This document shows positions 1 to 9,822 of a DNA stretch of 64,000 bases, piece by piece. The translations under genes and the position numbers were made by a program. How positions within the stretch are numbered: the stretch's first letter is position 1; each line of letters starts with the position of its first letter. Below the pieces are notes generated by a model. The model was given only the letters and a program-made list of their open reading frames with translations. It made no database searches and was not told the DNA's origin. This DNA is from Gemmatimonadota bacterium (GTDB lineage Bacteria; Gemmatimonadota; Gemmatimonadetes; Longimicrobiales; Gaopeijiaceae), in NCBI GenBank assembly GCA_016209885.1, contig JACQVF010000042.1, forward strand, positions 19,938-83,937. The letters run 5' to 3'.

Positions 1-645
1 CGCGGGATCGTTCATCCGGAACGTCACCGACTGGAAGACTTCTCCGCGGAATACGGGCATGAACTGCTCGTTCTCGCCCCAGATCTCGGACTCGAACGCA
101 GAGCCACCTGCGGCGAAGTGGCCGACGACGACCCACCTGCGGTTCGCGAACGCCAGCGTGTCACCGATCCCGGTGTTCGTGAAACGGCCGACGATGCTTT
201 TGCCCACGAGGATCTCGGGGGCGCCGGGGTTGAAGATGCGGCCGGCGACAATCCGCACGTTCTTGCGGACCTGGAAAGCCTGGGGGCTTACGCCGCGGGT
301 GACGACGAGGGCGTCGCCGCCCGTGGTGCGCTCGAGGCTCAACAGGACGTAGACCTCGGGGCTGACGAGCGGCCGGTGGTCCGGGCCGAGGGCAACGAAC
401 GGCATGGCGGCGATGGCCGCCGCGGTCTGCCGGCCGATCCCGCTGGAGAGCTCGGTGTCGGCCCCGGTACGCAGGACGAGCACGTTTTCGGGCGAACCCG
501 TCTCCCGGAGCGCCACGCGAAAGCCGCGCGAGAGCGCCATCATGGCCACGAAGACGGACACGACGAGGGCCATCCCGAGCGCCGTGGCGAGCGTGGAGAT
601 CGGCCGCCGCCTGAGGCTGCGCACGTTGTAGACGATGGGGACCAC
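1..645 (-). CDS. ABC transporter permease, MacB/FtsX family (3' part cut by window edge)
   Basis: Integral membrane permease of a MacB/LolE-like ABC exporter; at least 215 residues are visible and the frame is still open at base 1. The N-terminus (YNVRSLRRRPISTLATALG) followed by a hydrophobic segment at about residues 18-40 is the usual MacB/FtsX start: a short amphipathic stretch, TM1, then an extracytoplasmic MacB-PCD domain. The GTG start at 645 is chosen because AAGGAG (655-660, minus strand) lies 9 nt upstream and the family N-terminus begins there. It is the last visible gene of the operon, after a sister permease, an ATPase and an adaptor. The substrate cannot be read from sequence; a macrolide, peptide or lipoprotein exporter is possible. 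Confidence 0.85.
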   Translation of the reverse strand, partial: MVPIVYNVRSLRRRPISTLATALGMALVVSVFVAMMALSRGFRVALRETGSPENVLVLRTGADTELSSGIGRQTAAAIAAMPFVALGPDHRPLVSPEVYVLLSLERTTGGDALVVTRGVSPQAFQVRKNVRIVAGRIFNPGAPEILVGKSIVGRFTNTGIGDTLAFANRRWVVVGHFAAGGSAFESEIWGENEQFMPVFRGEVFQSVTFRMNDPA

Positions 646-660
646 CGGGGCACTCTCCTT

Positions 661-683
661 GTAGTACTTCGGCGATCTGCTAC
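661..683. repeat. Dispersed intergenic motif, copy 1
   Basis: A 23-bp sequence overlapping the stop codon of the upstream permease and ending at the Shine-Dalgarno of the next gene. It matches the copy at 45018-45040 at 19 of 23 positions. Other copies are at 3991, 31631, 54130 and 54894. Confidence 0.5.
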
Positions 684-1819
684 GCCACGCGCCGCAGGGT
701 CGGGGCCACGGGCAGCCGTGCCGTCTGCCACGCGGGGACGAGGCTGCTCACGACGCCCAGGAGCACGGCGACGGCGAGCCCGAGGGCCACGGTGCTCCAT
801 CTCACGTGGAAGCCCGGCAGGAGTCCCAGCGCCTGGAACTCCGCCCCATCGAAGAGGAGCTTCGCGCCCGCGACACCGAGGAGCCCGCCGCCCACCGTGA
901 TCACGAGCGCCTCGGCGAGCGTGAGACCGAGGAGAAGCCGGTCGGAGAAGCCGAGGGTCTTCAGCACCGCCACCTCATGCAGCCGCTCCCGCGCCGCCAT
1001 CATCATGGTGTTCGCCGCCACGAGCAGAATCGCGAAGAACACCGCCATGCCGATGGCGTTGAGCAGGAAGCCCACGTTCCCGTACATGGTGACGAAGCTC
1101 GTCTGGAACGCGCGTTCGGTCTCCGTCCGCGTGGGGCTGGGCGAGTTCCGGAAGTCGTTGTCGATCCGTTTGGCCACGCTGGCCGCGAGCGACGGATCTT
1201 CCAGGGCGAGCACGTACCAGTTCGGCTCGACGAAGCCCGGAAACCGTTCCGAGAGGGCCTCGTAGTGGAAGAGCATGGCGTCCTGCTGGAAGCCCGGGTT
1301 CGTCGCGGTGTAGACGCCGCGGATCGTGAAGGTCCAGTCGCCGGGATAGATGGTTCCGCGCAGGGTCACGTTCTGGCCCAGGCTCCACCCGAACCGTTCC
1401 ATGAGCCGCCGTCCGGCGATGGCCGCCGTCCGCTCGGCCATGAACGCCTTCTTCTGGTCCTCGGGGACGAGGATCTCCGGGTAGAGGTCGAAGTAGTCGG
1501 CCTGGATGGCGAACTGGGGGAAGAAATTTCGCGGGTCGCGGTACACCGCGCCGAACCAGTTCGCCCACGACACCTTCCTGACCCCCGGGATGGCCTTCAG
1601 TTTCTGGTAGTAGGCCTGCGGCACGAAGAAGACGATGGAGATCGCGTTCCGGGTGACCATCCGTGACTCGCTCCCCACTTCCACGGCGCTGGCGAGCGTC
1701 GTCAGCACGGAGCGCAGCGTGGCGAGGAGGAAGAGCGCCGTGGCGACGCTTAAGCCTGTGAGGATCGTCCGCGGCTTCCTGCGGAAGAGGTTTGCTCGCA
1801 CGAGGCGGGCGAACCTCAT
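680..1819 (-). CDS. ABC transporter permease, MacB/FtsX family
   Basis: A 379-residue permease with the FtsX architecture: one TM helix near residues 18-40, a large extracytoplasmic domain (about 40-255), then three C-terminal TM helices (about 262-285, 308-332 and 345-370). It starts [20 protein letters not shown], a typical cytoplasmic amphipathic lead. The ATG overlaps the stop of the ATPase gene by 4 bp, implying translational coupling. It is similar in design to the truncated permease downstream (1-645), so the transporter probably uses a heterodimer of permeases around the ATPase, as in LolCE-type systems. Membrane location is certain from hydrophobicity; substrate is unknown. Confidence 0.9.
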   Translation of the reverse strand: MRFARLVRANLFRRKPRTILTGLSVATALFLLATLRSVLTTLASAVEVGSESRMVTRNAISIVFFVPQAYYQKLKAIPGVRKVSWANWFGAVYRDPRNFFPQFAIQADYFDLYPEILVPEDQKKAFMAERTAAIAGRRLMERFGWSLGQNVTLRGTIYPGDWTFTIRGVYTATNPGFQQDAMLFHYEALSERFPGFVEPNWYVLALEDPSLAASVAKRIDNDFRNSPSPTRTETERAFQTSFVTMYGNVGFLLNAIGMAVFFAILLVAANTMMMAARERLHEVAVLKTLGFSDRLLLGLTLAEALVITVGGGLLGVAGAKLLFDGAEFQALGLLPGFHVRWSTVALGLAVAVLLGVVSSLVPAWQTARLPVAPTLRRVA

Positions 1820-2487
1820 CGGCTGAGCACCCCCTTCTCCAGGTGCATGACCGAGTGGGCCCGCGCGGCGGCGTGGGCGTCGTGCGTCACCAGGAGGATG
1901 GTCTTCGTGAACTCGGCGTTGAGCCGCTGGAGGAGCGTGAGGATCTCGTCGGCCGACCTGGCGTCCAGGTCACCCGTCGGCTCGTCGGCCAGGAGGATCG
2001 TCGGGTCGCTCACGACCGCCCGCGCGATGGCCACACGCTGCTCCTGGCCGCCGGAGAGCTGGCGCGGGTAGTGGTCCGCCCGGTCGGCGAGCCCGACGAT
2101 CTCCAGGGCGGCCGTGACGTGCTCCCGGCGCTCCTTCCTCGCCAGGTGGGTGAGGAGGAGCGGGAGCTCGATGTTCTCGTACGCCGTCAGCACCGGGATC
2201 AGGTTGTAGAGTTGGAAGACGAAACCCACGTGGCGGGCGCGCCACGCAGCCAGCTTGCGGGAACTCATCTCCGTCACATCTTCGACTCCCACGAGGATGC
2301 GGCCGGAGGTGGGCTTGTCGAGGCCGGCGATAAGGTTGAGCAGCGTGCTCTTGCCGCTACCGGACGGGCCCATCAGGGCCAGGAAGTCGCCCTCCATGAC
2401 GTCGAGATCGAGCCCCTCGAACACCGGGATGAGCTGGCTGTCCCGGGTGTAGGCTTTGGTCAGATCACGAATCTGCACGAGCGCCAT
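1816..2487 (-). CDS. ABC transporter ATP-binding protein, MacB/LolD type
   Basis: Cytoplasmic ATPase subunit of about 223 residues. Motifs are complete: Walker [10 protein letters not shown] (about residues 40-48), Q-loop [10 protein letters not shown] (about 90), signature [14 protein letters not shown] (about 145), Walker [13 protein letters not shown] (about 165) and switch His in VTHD (about 198). The second Gln of the signature region (GQEQ rather than GQQQ) is the only small deviation. The start at 2487 (MALVQIRDL) is preferred over an in-frame ATG at 2505 because GGAGAG lies 7 nt upstream and family members start there. It sits between the adaptor gene (stop at 2507) and the permease it overlaps by 4 bp. 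Confidence 0.93.
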   Translation of the reverse strand: MALVQIRDLTKAYTRDSQLIPVFEGLDLDVMEGDFLALMGPSGSGKSTLLNLIAGLDKPTSGRILVGVEDVTEMSSRKLAAWRARHVGFVFQLYNLIPVLTAYENIELPLLLTHLARKERREHVTAALEIVGLADRADHYPRQLSGGQEQRVAIARAVVSDPTILLADEPTGDLDARSADEILTLLQRLNAEFTKTILLVTHDAHAAARAHSVMHLEKGVLSR

Positions 2488-2506
2488 CGTCGCTCTCTCC
2501 GCCATC

Positions 2507-3733
2507 TCACTGTGGAGCTCTCACCCGGACGCGCGTGCCCTCGCGCGGAGCCGGCGGCCCCGCCACCATCACCTCCTCACCGCCCGCGAGCCCCTTCCGG
2601 ACCTCACGGAGATCGCCGGTGACGGGCCCCGCGTCGACCTCCTGCCGGACGAGTCGGCGGTCGCGCACGATCCATACGATCTGCCGTCCGCCCTCATCGC
2701 GCACCGCAGCCGCGGGAACGAACACGCGCGGCCGCTCGAAGGGCTGGGGTTGCGCGGCGGCCTTCTCCAGGAACTCCACCTTCGCGGACATCTCCGGCAG
2801 GATGCGCGGGTCACGCTCGAGCATGCTCACCTTCACGAGCACGGTCGCCTTCTGCCGGTCGGCGGTCGGCACGACCTGCCGCGTCTGGCCGCGGAAAGCA
2901 GTCTCGGGATAGGCGTCGAGCGTGATGCGTGCAGGCTGGGCGCTGCGGATGCGCGCGATGTACGCCTCGTTCACGTCCACCTCGACCTCGAGAGTGCCCA
3001 GGTCGGCCATGGTGACCACGGCGGTCCGGGTAAGGCCGCTGCCACCGACCGCGGGGGCCACGACCTCACCCACCTCGGCGTCCTTGCGCAGGACGGTTCC
3101 GTCGAAGGGCGCCCGGATGTTCGTGTTCTCCAGGTTCGCGCGCGCCGCCTCGACGGCTGCCCGGACCGCCCGCATCTGCGCCTCCGTGAGGCGAACCCGG
3201 GCGCCCGCCGCGTCGAACTGAGCGACCACGCGTTCCGCCTCCTGCGAGGAGATGAGTCCCTGGGGCGCCAGCTCGTTGGCCCGGCGGACGTCGCGCTCCA
3301 GTTGATCGTGCTGCGCGCGCACTTCCTCGAGGGCTGCCTCCGCCGTGGCGAGCTCCGCCTCCCGCTGGGCGAGCGCGGCCAGGTAGTCGCGATTCTCCAG
3401 CCGGGCGATCACCTCGCCCTTCCGCACCGACGAACCCTCCGCCACGCCCAGGTACTCGAGCCGCCCCATGATCTTGGGAGCCACGGACGCCTTCGTGCGC
3501 GCCACCACGTATCCGTTGGCGGTGATGCCGGTCGTGCCGGACCCGGCGCCGCGCACGTCGGCGCGCGCGACTTCGATGGGGATCCGGCTCCCGCGTCTCA
3601 CCAGGAAGAAAACGGCGGCGGCGACGGCCAACGCGGCGAGTGCGACGTACAGGGGCCAGCGCGGGCGGTGGCTCCGGGCGTTGGACGGGCGCTCGCGGTC
3701 GATGCGCAGCCGCGAGAGATCGGGCTGGGTCAT
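2507..3733 (-). CDS. Periplasmic adaptor (HlyD/MacA membrane-fusion protein)
   Basis: A 408-residue membrane-fusion protein that would link the inner-membrane ABC transporter to an outer-membrane channel. A single TM anchor lies at about residues 27-46 ([18 protein letters not shown]). It is followed by a barrel-sandwich half ([14 protein letters not shown]), a charged alpha-helical hairpin rich in Ala/Glu/Arg (about 115-200), the second lipoyl half and beta-barrel domains ([10 protein letters not shown] is the usual adaptor motif). It is first in a minus-strand operon with the ATPase and permeases. No TolC-like gene is in the window, so the channel must be encoded elsewhere. No strong SD is seen before the ATG. 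Confidence 0.92.
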   Translation of the reverse strand: MTQPDLSRLRIDRERPSNARSHRPRWPLYVALAALAVAAAVFFLVRRGSRIPIEVARADVRGAGSGTTGITANGYVVARTKASVAPKIMGRLEYLGVAEGSSVRKGEVIARLENRDYLAALAQREAELATAEAALEEVRAQHDQLERDVRRANELAPQGLISSQEAERVVAQFDAAGARVRLTEAQMRAVRAAVEAARANLENTNIRAPFDGTVLRKDAEVGEVVAPAVGGSGLTRTAVVTMADLGTLEVEVDVNEAYIARIRSAQPARITLDAYPETAFRGQTRQVVPTADRQKATVLVKVSMLERDPRILPEMSAKVEFLEKAAAQPQPFERPRVFVPAAAVRDEGGRQIVWIVRDRRLVRQEVDAGPVTGDLREVRKGLAGGEEVMVAGPPAPREGTRVRVRAPQ

Positions 3734-3860
3734 GAGCGCTCACGGTAAGCGCATTCCCGGTCTGCGGCAACCGCACGGCCGGCGCGGCCGGCCTGGCACG
3801 CCCGAGGGTCACGCGGCGGTTCGGGGAGCCGGGACGAGTCGGGGCAGCCGGCCCCCCCCG

Positions 3861-4010
3861 GGGGATCGTACGACCCGCTCCGCTCAACTCTGCGCGCCGC
3901 CTGGCCCCGGCGTCTATTCCACCCGCGGCGCTCCGCGATATCGCGTCGGGGTCATACGGGTCCCCGGGGGGTCAACCCGTCCAGGCCCGGGTTTCTGAGC
4001 GGCCTGCCAG
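3861..4010. repeat. MITE-like element, copy A
   Basis: Non-coding sequence between the adaptor gene and the Asp-box gene. It aligns with the element at 34166-34350: both share GCTCAACTC near the left side, then a GCGCTCCGCGAT stretch and GGGGTCATACGG near the right side, with imperfect inverted arms (GGGGATCGTACGACCC and its counterpart ending in GGGTCCCC). The right end (3991-4010) is a copy of the dispersed AGCGACCTGC-type motif. The left end is not clearly preserved. The rest of the 278-bp spacer (3734-3860) shows nothing recognisable. Confidence 0.5.
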
Positions 4011-4011
4011 G

Positions 4012-7000
4012 CTACCGGGCGCCCGCCGCCCGCGCCTCCTCATGCGCCAGGCCCTGGAGCGCCTGCTCGAGGGATGCGGCGAGCTCGGTGCTCCGCTGCC
4101 GCTGCGTGGTAGTGGGCGGGTAGAGGCTGCCGGGCCGCACGGCGCTTCCGTTGAGCTCGCCGGCGAGGCCGTAGAGCTCGCGGCGGAGCCGGCCGATCTG
4201 GCGCTCGAGGCGCTGGGCTTCGCGGGCACGGGCGCGCAGCTCGTCCGCGGCGCCGCTGGCGGCCTCCACCTGCGCGCGTAGCCGCTCGGCGAGAGCATCG
4301 ACGCGGTCGCCGGCTTCCCAGGTGCGGCGCTGAAGCGCGAGGAGCGCCAGCAGGAAGCGCTCCCTCTCATCGTAGTCCTGCTGGCTCAGCATGGGCATGA
4401 ACGGGTCGGGCTTCACGACGACTTCCTTCGTGATCTGGGTGCTCCCGGCCTCGAGGGTCACGAGGTAGGTCCCGGGCGAGACGAACGGTCCCTGGGGCGT
4501 CACGGGGTGGGGTAGCGTCGCGGGAGGCGGCGCCTCCTGCTCCTCGCCTGCGAACAGGCTTCCCGGCTCGTAGGGCGGCGGCTCGTGGCGGAGATCCCAG
4601 ACGACGCGCTGGATCCCGGTGGTGGCCGGCCCCTCCAGCGTTCGCACCACCTCGCGGCGGCGGTTCATCACGGTGAGCTTCGCGGACGGTGCGGGCCGGC
4701 CCAGGTAGTAGCTCACGATGGCTCCGAAGGGCGGGTTCTCGCCCACGAACTCATGGTTGCCCCGGTAGGAATCGTCCTTCCAGTACTGGAAGATGATAGC
4801 CGGGCGCGAGGAGAAGAGGTGGGCGTCGGCGCGGGCGACCTCGGGTGACCACTCCACGAGGGGCGCCAGGTCGTCCAGGATCCAGATGCTGCGGCCGTGC
4901 GTGCCCACGATGAGATCGTTGTCCCGCGGGTGAATGACCAGATCATCGTAGAGGGTGGTGGGCAGGTTCGACCCGAGCTCGACCCAGCTCGCGCCCGCGT
5001 CCGCGGAGACGTACAGAGCGTGCTCGGTCCCGAGGAAAAGGAGCTTCGGATTCCTGGGGTGCTCGCGGACCACGTTCACGGACCCGGACGGCAGCCCGTT
5101 CATAAGGGGTTGCCACGTGCGTCCGAAGTCGCGGGTGCGGAATACATAGGGCGCGAAATCACCGTCGCGATGCGCGTCGAAGCTCGCGTAGGCGACGCCG
5201 GGACCGGCGGCGGAGGCGATGACGCGGCTCACGTACGTGCCACCCTGAACGCCGCGCACGTTGCGCGAGACCTCGGTCCAACTCCTCCCGCCGTCCCGCG
5301 AGACCTGGAGGTTGCCGTCATCGACGCCCACCCAGAGGATCTTCGGCTCGAGGGGCGACTCGGCGATGGTGACGATCTCGCCGAAGGAGCCCGTGCCGTC
5401 ATTCCTGGAGAGTGCGATATTCCTACCGAGAACGCCCATGATGCGAAGCGTGTCCCGGTCGATCCGGCGGCTGAGGTCCTCGGTACGTTCCCAGGTGACC
5501 CCCCGGTCCCGCGAGATGAAGAGGCGGTTGCCGCCGAAGTAGATGACCTTGGGATCGTGCCGCGAGATGAGGCTGGGCGTGGACCAGTCGAACCGGTACT
5601 CCTCCTCGCCCTCTGGCGGGTGCGGTCTGATGTTCAGGATGTCACCGGTCTCGGCGTCCACCCGCGTGAGGTCGCCGTCGTTCGAGTTCGAGTAGACGTA
5701 GCGGTGGCTCGTGGGATCGGGCTGGTGGTACATTCCGTCGCCGAAGCCGATCTGCTTCCAGTCGTCCCGGAGGATCCCCATCCAGTGGCGGGTGGCGCTG
5801 GGACCCGCCCACGAGTGGTTGTCTTGCAGACCGCCGTAGATCCAGTACGGCTCCCGCATGTCGACGCCGATGGCATAGAACTGAGCGATGGGGAGGTTGT
5901 CGATCCTGGTGAACGACTCGCCCCGGTCCCAGCTCTCCCAGAAGCCGCCGTCGCCGCCCAGGTAGAGGTGGCGCGTGTCGTTGGGATCGATCCAGAGGGC
6001 ATGGTGGTCGGCGTGCACGCCCACGTCGTAGGTGGGCCGCCTCGCGATCTCGGTCCAGGTGCGCCCGCCGTCCTCGCTGCGGTAGGACGACGTGGCCAGG
6101 ATGTAGACGCGCCGGTCATTCTGCGGGTCGAGGAAGATCTCGCTGTAATACATGGGACGCGGGTTCCGGCTGCTCATCCTTGTCCAGGTCTCACCCCCAT
6201 CGACCGTGCGGTAGATGCCGCGCTCGGCGCTGTCCGCCTCGACGATAGCGTCGAGGACGCGGGGGTTCGAGCGCGCAATAGCGAGCCCGATCCGGCCCAT
6301 GTCACCGGCAGGCAGGCTGGTGGTGAGCCGGCGCCATGTACGGCCGCCGTCCGTGGTCTTGTAGATGCCGCTGCCCGGGCCGCCGCCGTTGAAGCCCCAG
6401 GCCCGGCGCATGCGCTGGTACGCGGCGGCGTAAAGGGTGTTGGGGTCGGAGGGATCCATGACCAGGTCCACGACGCCGGTCAGCGTGTCCACGAAGAGCA
6501 CCTTTTCCCAGGCGCGGCCGCCGTCCGTGGTCCTGAAGACGCCGCGCTCTGCGCTGGGCGCCCAGAGGTTGCCGAGTGCGGCCACGTAGGCGATGTCCGG
6601 GTTCTGGGGGTGGACCTCGACCTTCCCGATGTGACGCGTGTCCTCGAGGCCGAGATGCGTCCAGGTGCGGCCGCCGTCCGTGGAGCGGTAGACGCCGTAT
6701 CCCCACGAGGTGCTCTGGCGGTTATTCTGCTCGCCGGTGCCTGCCCAGATCACGTCGGAGTTCGAGGGAGCGATCGCGATGTCCCCGAACGTGCTGACGG
6801 GCCGGTTCTCGAAGATGGGCGTCCAGGTCGTACCTTTGTTCGTGGTCTTCCAGAGGCCGCCGGACGCACTGGCCACATAGATGGTGGCGGGATCGCCCGG
6901 CAGTGCCTCGATGTCGTGGATGCGGCCGCCGGCGACCGCCGGCCCGATCTCGCGGAAGGAGAGGCCGTCCAGAAGATCGGCAGTGAGCCCCGCCGCTGAC

Positions 7001-7092
7001 GGAGATTGGGCCGCGAACGTGCTCGGAAGTGCGAGAAGGGCCGCGGCCACGAGCAGCACGGGAGACCGGGTCCGGGGCGCGCCGGGAAGCAT
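4012..7092 (-). CDS. Exported Asp-box (BNR/VPS10-like) beta-propeller protein
   Basis: A protein of about 1026 residues with a Sec signal peptide (hydrophobic core about 10-28, LLVAAALLALPSTFAAQ). It has at least ten Asp-box repeats of the S/T-x-D-G-G-x-T-W type, for example STDGGRTWTHL, TTDGGRTWRRL, SEDGGRTWTEI and SRDGGRSWTEV. These mark two sortilin-like beta-propellers over the first 750 residues. The C-terminal part has a beta-rich domain and then a helical, Arg/Glu-rich tail. Such proteins are abundant in Gemmatimonadota and Acidobacteria, where they are usually annotated as glycosyl hydrolases without proven activity. The start at 7092 is preferred because AGGAGG lies 4 nt upstream and the signal peptide begins there; an in-frame start exists at 7134. 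It is probably monocistronic. Confidence 0.88.
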   Translation of the reverse strand: MLPGAPRTRSPVLLVAAALLALPSTFAAQSPSAAGLTADLLDGLSFREIGPAVAGGRIHDIEALPGDPATIYVASASGGLWKTTNKGTTWTPIFENRPVSTFGDIAIAPSNSDVIWAGTGEQNNRQSTSWGYGVYRSTDGGRTWTHLGLEDTRHIGKVEVHPQNPDIAYVAALGNLWAPSAERGVFRTTDGGRAWEKVLFVDTLTGVVDLVMDPSDPNTLYAAAYQRMRRAWGFNGGGPGSGIYKTTDGGRTWRRLTTSLPAGDMGRIGLAIARSNPRVLDAIVEADSAERGIYRTVDGGETWTRMSSRNPRPMYYSEIFLDPQNDRRVYILATSSYRSEDGGRTWTEIARRPTYDVGVHADHHALWIDPNDTRHLYLGGDGGFWESWDRGESFTRIDNLPIAQFYAIGVDMREPYWIYGGLQDNHSWAGPSATRHWMGILRDDWKQIGFGDGMYHQPDPTSHRYVYSNSNDGDLTRVDAETGDILNIRPHPPEGEEEYRFDWSTPSLISRHDPKVIYFGGNRLFISRDRGVTWERTEDLSRRIDRDTLRIMGVLGRNIALSRNDGTGSFGEIVTIAESPLEPKILWVGVDDGNLQVSRDGGRSWTEVSRNVRGVQGGTYVSRVIASAAGPGVAYASFDAHRDGDFAPYVFRTRDFGRTWQPLMNGLPSGSVNVVREHPRNPKLLFLGTEHALYVSADAGASWVELGSNLPTTLYDDLVIHPRDNDLIVGTHGRSIWILDDLAPLVEWSPEVARADAHLFSSRPAIIFQYWKDDSYRGNHEFVGENPPFGAIVSYYLGRPAPSAKLTVMNRRREVVRTLEGPATTGIQRVVWDLRHEPPPYEPGSLFAGEEQEAPPPATLPHPVTPQGPFVSPGTYLVTLEAGSTQITKEVVVKPDPFMPMLSQQDYDERERFLLALLALQRRTWEAGDRVDALAERLRAQVEAASGAADELRARAREAQRLERQIGRLRRELYGLAGELNGSAVRPGSLYPPTTTQRQRSTELAASLEQALQGLAHEEARAAGAR

Positions 7093-7178
7093 ACTCCCTC
7101 CTGTCGTCCGTGTGACTGCTTCGGACCGGGACAACGGGTCATGCTACCCCGCCGGGCCGGCGGCGACAAGAGGTATAG

Positions 7179-8000
7179 TCAGTCGCTGGGGAGCTCGGGG
7201 TAGGTGGCAGGCGCGGGGGCTTCGCCTCGCTGGGCGGCCTCGAGGGCTTCCCGCACGAGCGCGAGGACACTCTCGTCGATGTCGGCATCGAGCATCCAGT
7301 AGAGGTAGTCGGGCTCGGCACGGGCCACATCCTCGAGGCGGTGGTCCTGATGCTTGCCACGGCGGAAGACGTGGGCGCCGCTCTCGTCCTGGCGGAACCA
7401 GCGGTCGACTTCGGTCTGGAAGGGCTGGGTCTCGTCGCAGTAGCGGTGGAGCCCCTCGAGGTCGCGGGGCAGATGCGCGTAGCGCTCGAGCTGCGACCGC
7501 AGCACGGCCGCGCTCGTGCGGGCGTCGCCGAGGGCGGAGTGCGCGTCCTCGGCGTCGCGCCCCAGGTAGAAACGGGCGGCTGCGGCGAGGCTGCGGGGCT
7601 CCTCGCGGTGAAAGATCGTCTTCATGTCGATGAGCCGGCGGCCGCGGAGCTCGAGGTGGAGACCGGCGCGCCGGAACTCGGCGAGGATCATGGGGAGGTC
7701 AAAACGCCGCAGGTTGAAGCCGGCGAGGTCGCAGGGGTCGAGGAGCTCGAGGAGGCTGCGGGCGCGGGCAGCAAACGCCGGCTGGGCCGCCACGTCCGCA
7801 TCGGTGATCCCGTGGACGGCGCTGGCTTCCGGCGGGATCGGGATCCCGGGGTTGAAGCGCCGTACGCGCTCGCTGAGGGTGCCGTCGGGATCGATGCGAA
7901 GCACGGCCAGCTCGACGATGCGGTCGCGGGCGATGTTGAGACCAGTGGTCTCGAGGTCCACGACCGCGAGGGGGCGGTCCAACCGGATCGGGAGTGTCAT
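7179..8000 (-). CDS. 3'-5' exonuclease, DEDDh family (PolC/DnaQ epsilon-like)
   Basis: A 273-residue protein whose first 180 residues form an RNase T/DnaQ exonuclease domain. ExoI is VVDLETTGL (Asp15/Glu17), ExoII is in GFNLRRFDLPMI (about 95-108), and ExoIII is HSALGDARTS, where His and Asp give the DEDDh subclass. The complete catalytic set predicts an active metal-dependent 3'-5' exonuclease acting on DNA or RNA. The C-terminal 90 residues (DEPTVDRW-like acidic stretch then helices) match the tail of single-domain PolC-type exonucleases and have no catalytic motif. Whether it serves replication proofreading or repair cannot be told from context; neighbours are unrelated. Confidence 0.9.
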   Translation of the reverse strand: MTLPIRLDRPLAVVDLETTGLNIARDRIVELAVLRIDPDGTLSERVRRFNPGIPIPPEASAVHGITDADVAAQPAFAARARSLLELLDPCDLAGFNLRRFDLPMILAEFRRAGLHLELRGRRLIDMKTIFHREEPRSLAAAARFYLGRDAEDAHSALGDARTSAAVLRSQLERYAHLPRDLEGLHRYCDETQPFQTEVDRWFRQDESGAHVFRRGKHQDHRLEDVARAEPDYLYWMLDADIDESVLALVREALEAAQRGEAPAPATYPELPSD

Positions 8001-8131
8001 GTGCCCTCTGTCCCCGGGATCGGTGAGCGTGCCGGTGGTACTTTCTCCAAGCTACGGGGCGTGCATATGATGTACACGGGTGGCGCCGCGCAATAGCGGG
8101 CGCGGTCGTCACAAAGGAAACGGAGGACGCA

Positions 8132-9664
8132 ATGGTACGGGGCGTGGTGCGCACAGGCGTATTGATGGCCCTCTTGCTCGCGGAGCTGCCGGCGCGGGCA
8201 GTGGGGCAGGTCATACAGGAGCGGGTGGACCTCTCGACCGTGACGCGGATCCGCGACGAGGGGCTGAACCGTTCGCAGATCGCCGAGCTGGGCGGCTATC
8301 TCCTGGACGTGATCGGACCACGGCTGACGGGCTCGACGGGGATGCGCCGGGCGAACGACTGGACGGCGGCGAAGCTTCGGGAGTGGGGTCTCGCGAACGT
8401 GCGGGTGGAGCCGTGGGGCGAGTTCGGGCGCGGGTGGGAGCGGGTCTCTTACAGCGGTCGCATTCTCACGCCGTTCGTCCAGCCGCTGAACGCGCAGCCG
8501 GTGGCGTGGACGGGGAGCACGAACGGCACGGTGGTCGGCCCGGCGGCGGTCGTGCAGGTGGACTCGGCGCCGGACCTCGAGCGCTACCGGGGCCGGCTCA
8601 AGAGCGCGTTCGTGCTGGCGGAGCGGTCCGAGGGGCTCGGGCCGGAGTTCGAGCCGAGGCCGCTGCGCCGCCCGCTGGAGAGTCTCCTGGGACCCGAAGC
8701 GCCGGAAATCCGGCCGCGGCCCCGCGAGGAGCAGGAACGCGTCCGCCGGGAGGTGTTCGCGCGGAATCTGCGGCGCGCGATGAGCGAGTTCTTCGCCCGG
8801 GAGGGTGCGGCGGCGATCCTGCAGCCGTCGGCGCGGGCCTACGGGATCCTGCGGCTGGGTGGCAACGCGGCGGGCCGCGAGCCCGGTGCGCCGCCGCCGC
8901 TGGCCGAGCTGGTGGTGGCGTACGAGCAGTACGGGCAGATCTATCGGAACGTGAGCCGCGGGATCGAGGTGAGCCTGGAGGTGAGCATCGAGAACCGTTT
9001 TGTGGAGGAGGACGTCCGCGCCTACAACACGCTGGGCGAGCTTCCCGGTACGGACAAGGCGGGCGAGTACGTGATGATCGGCGCGCACCTCGATTCCTGG
9101 CACCCGGGCACGGGCGCTACGGACAACGGGGCCGGCTCCATCGTGATGCTGGAGGCGATCCGGATCCTCAAGGCGCTGGGCCTCTCGCCGCGGCGCACGA
9201 TCCGGATCGCGCTCTGGAGCGGCGAGGAGCAGGGGCTCATGGGCTCGCGGGCGTGGGTCGAGCAGCACAAGGAGCTGTGGCCCAGGATCTCCGCGTACCT
9301 TAACGTGGACAACGGCACGGGCCGGCTCCGCGGAATCTGGGCCCAGAGCAATCCGAAGGTGATTCCCATCTTCGAGCAGATCCTCTGGCCGTTCAAGGAC
9401 CTGGGGGTCGTGGCCGTGAAGGCCGGCGACACGGGCGGGACGGACCACCTCTCCTTCGACCGTGTCGGCGTTCCGGGGTTCAACTTCATCCAGGATCCCA
9501 TCGAGTACAGTACGCGCACGCACCACACGAACGCGGACACGTTCGAGCGCCTGGTGATCGATGATCTCCGGCAGGCGGCGGTCGTGGTGGCCTACACGGC
9601 CTACCACCTCGCCATGCGCGACGAGATGATGCCGCGGAAGGATTCGCTGACGCAGGGGCGGTAG
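8132..9664 (+). CDS. Exported M28 family zinc aminopeptidase
   Basis: A 510-residue secreted metallopeptidase with an N-terminal signal peptide (about 1-25, ending ARAVGQ). The M28 zinc ligands are all present in order: His in IGAHLDSW, Asp in GATDNGAGS, Glu-Glu in WSGEEQG, Asp in YLNVDNGTG, and His in STRTHHTNAD. A PA-like insert lies before the catalytic core (about 130-290). ACGGAGGACGC directly before the ATG is a strong SD. The family releases N-terminal amino acids from peptides in the periplasm or outside. It fits with the other exported peptidases and the SusCD importer in this window. It is divergent from the exonuclease gene. Confidence 0.93.
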   Translation: MVRGVVRTGVLMALLLAELPARAVGQVIQERVDLSTVTRIRDEGLNRSQIAELGGYLLDVIGPRLTGSTGMRRANDWTAAKLREWGLANVRVEPWGEFGRGWERVSYSGRILTPFVQPLNAQPVAWTGSTNGTVVGPAAVVQVDSAPDLERYRGRLKSAFVLAERSEGLGPEFEPRPLRRPLESLLGPEAPEIRPRPREEQERVRREVFARNLRRAMSEFFAREGAAAILQPSARAYGILRLGGNAAGREPGAPPPLAELVVAYEQYGQIYRNVSRGIEVSLEVSIENRFVEEDVRAYNTLGELPGTDKAGEYVMIGAHLDSWHPGTGATDNGAGSIVMLEAIRILKALGLSPRRTIRIALWSGEEQGLMGSRAWVEQHKELWPRISAYLNVDNGTGRLRGIWAQSNPKVIPIFEQILWPFKDLGVVAVKAGDTGGTDHLSFDRVGVPGFNFIQDPIEYSTRTHHTNADTFERLVIDDLRQAAVVVAYTAYHLAMRDEMMPRKDSLTQGR

Positions 9665-9708
9665 GTGGACTCAGCGGGTGAAAGGGCGAGCGCGTGAGTG
9701 CGGTGGTC

Positions 9709-9740
9709 GGGCGAGTGGGCGAGCGGGCGAGTGGGCAGGC
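9709..9740. repeat. 8-bp tandem repeat (GGGCGAGY)
   Basis: Four tandem near-copies of GGGCGAGT/GGGCGAGC in the leader between the M28 gene and the quinone oxidoreductase. A shorter version of the same array occurs near 31680-31702. Confidence 0.6.
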
Positions 9741-9822
9741 GAGGCGAGTCGGTGACCGGGGGGGTGGGCGAACGGGTGGCTCGCGGCTTCGCGTTGATCC
9801 TGAGAGTGCGAGGGGAACGGCG

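Noticed and set aside
4897..6999. A 700-codon plus-strand frame
   Set aside because: Antisense to the Asp-box propeller gene; Val/Arg/Asp-rich repeats mirror the Asp boxes and there is no start signal.
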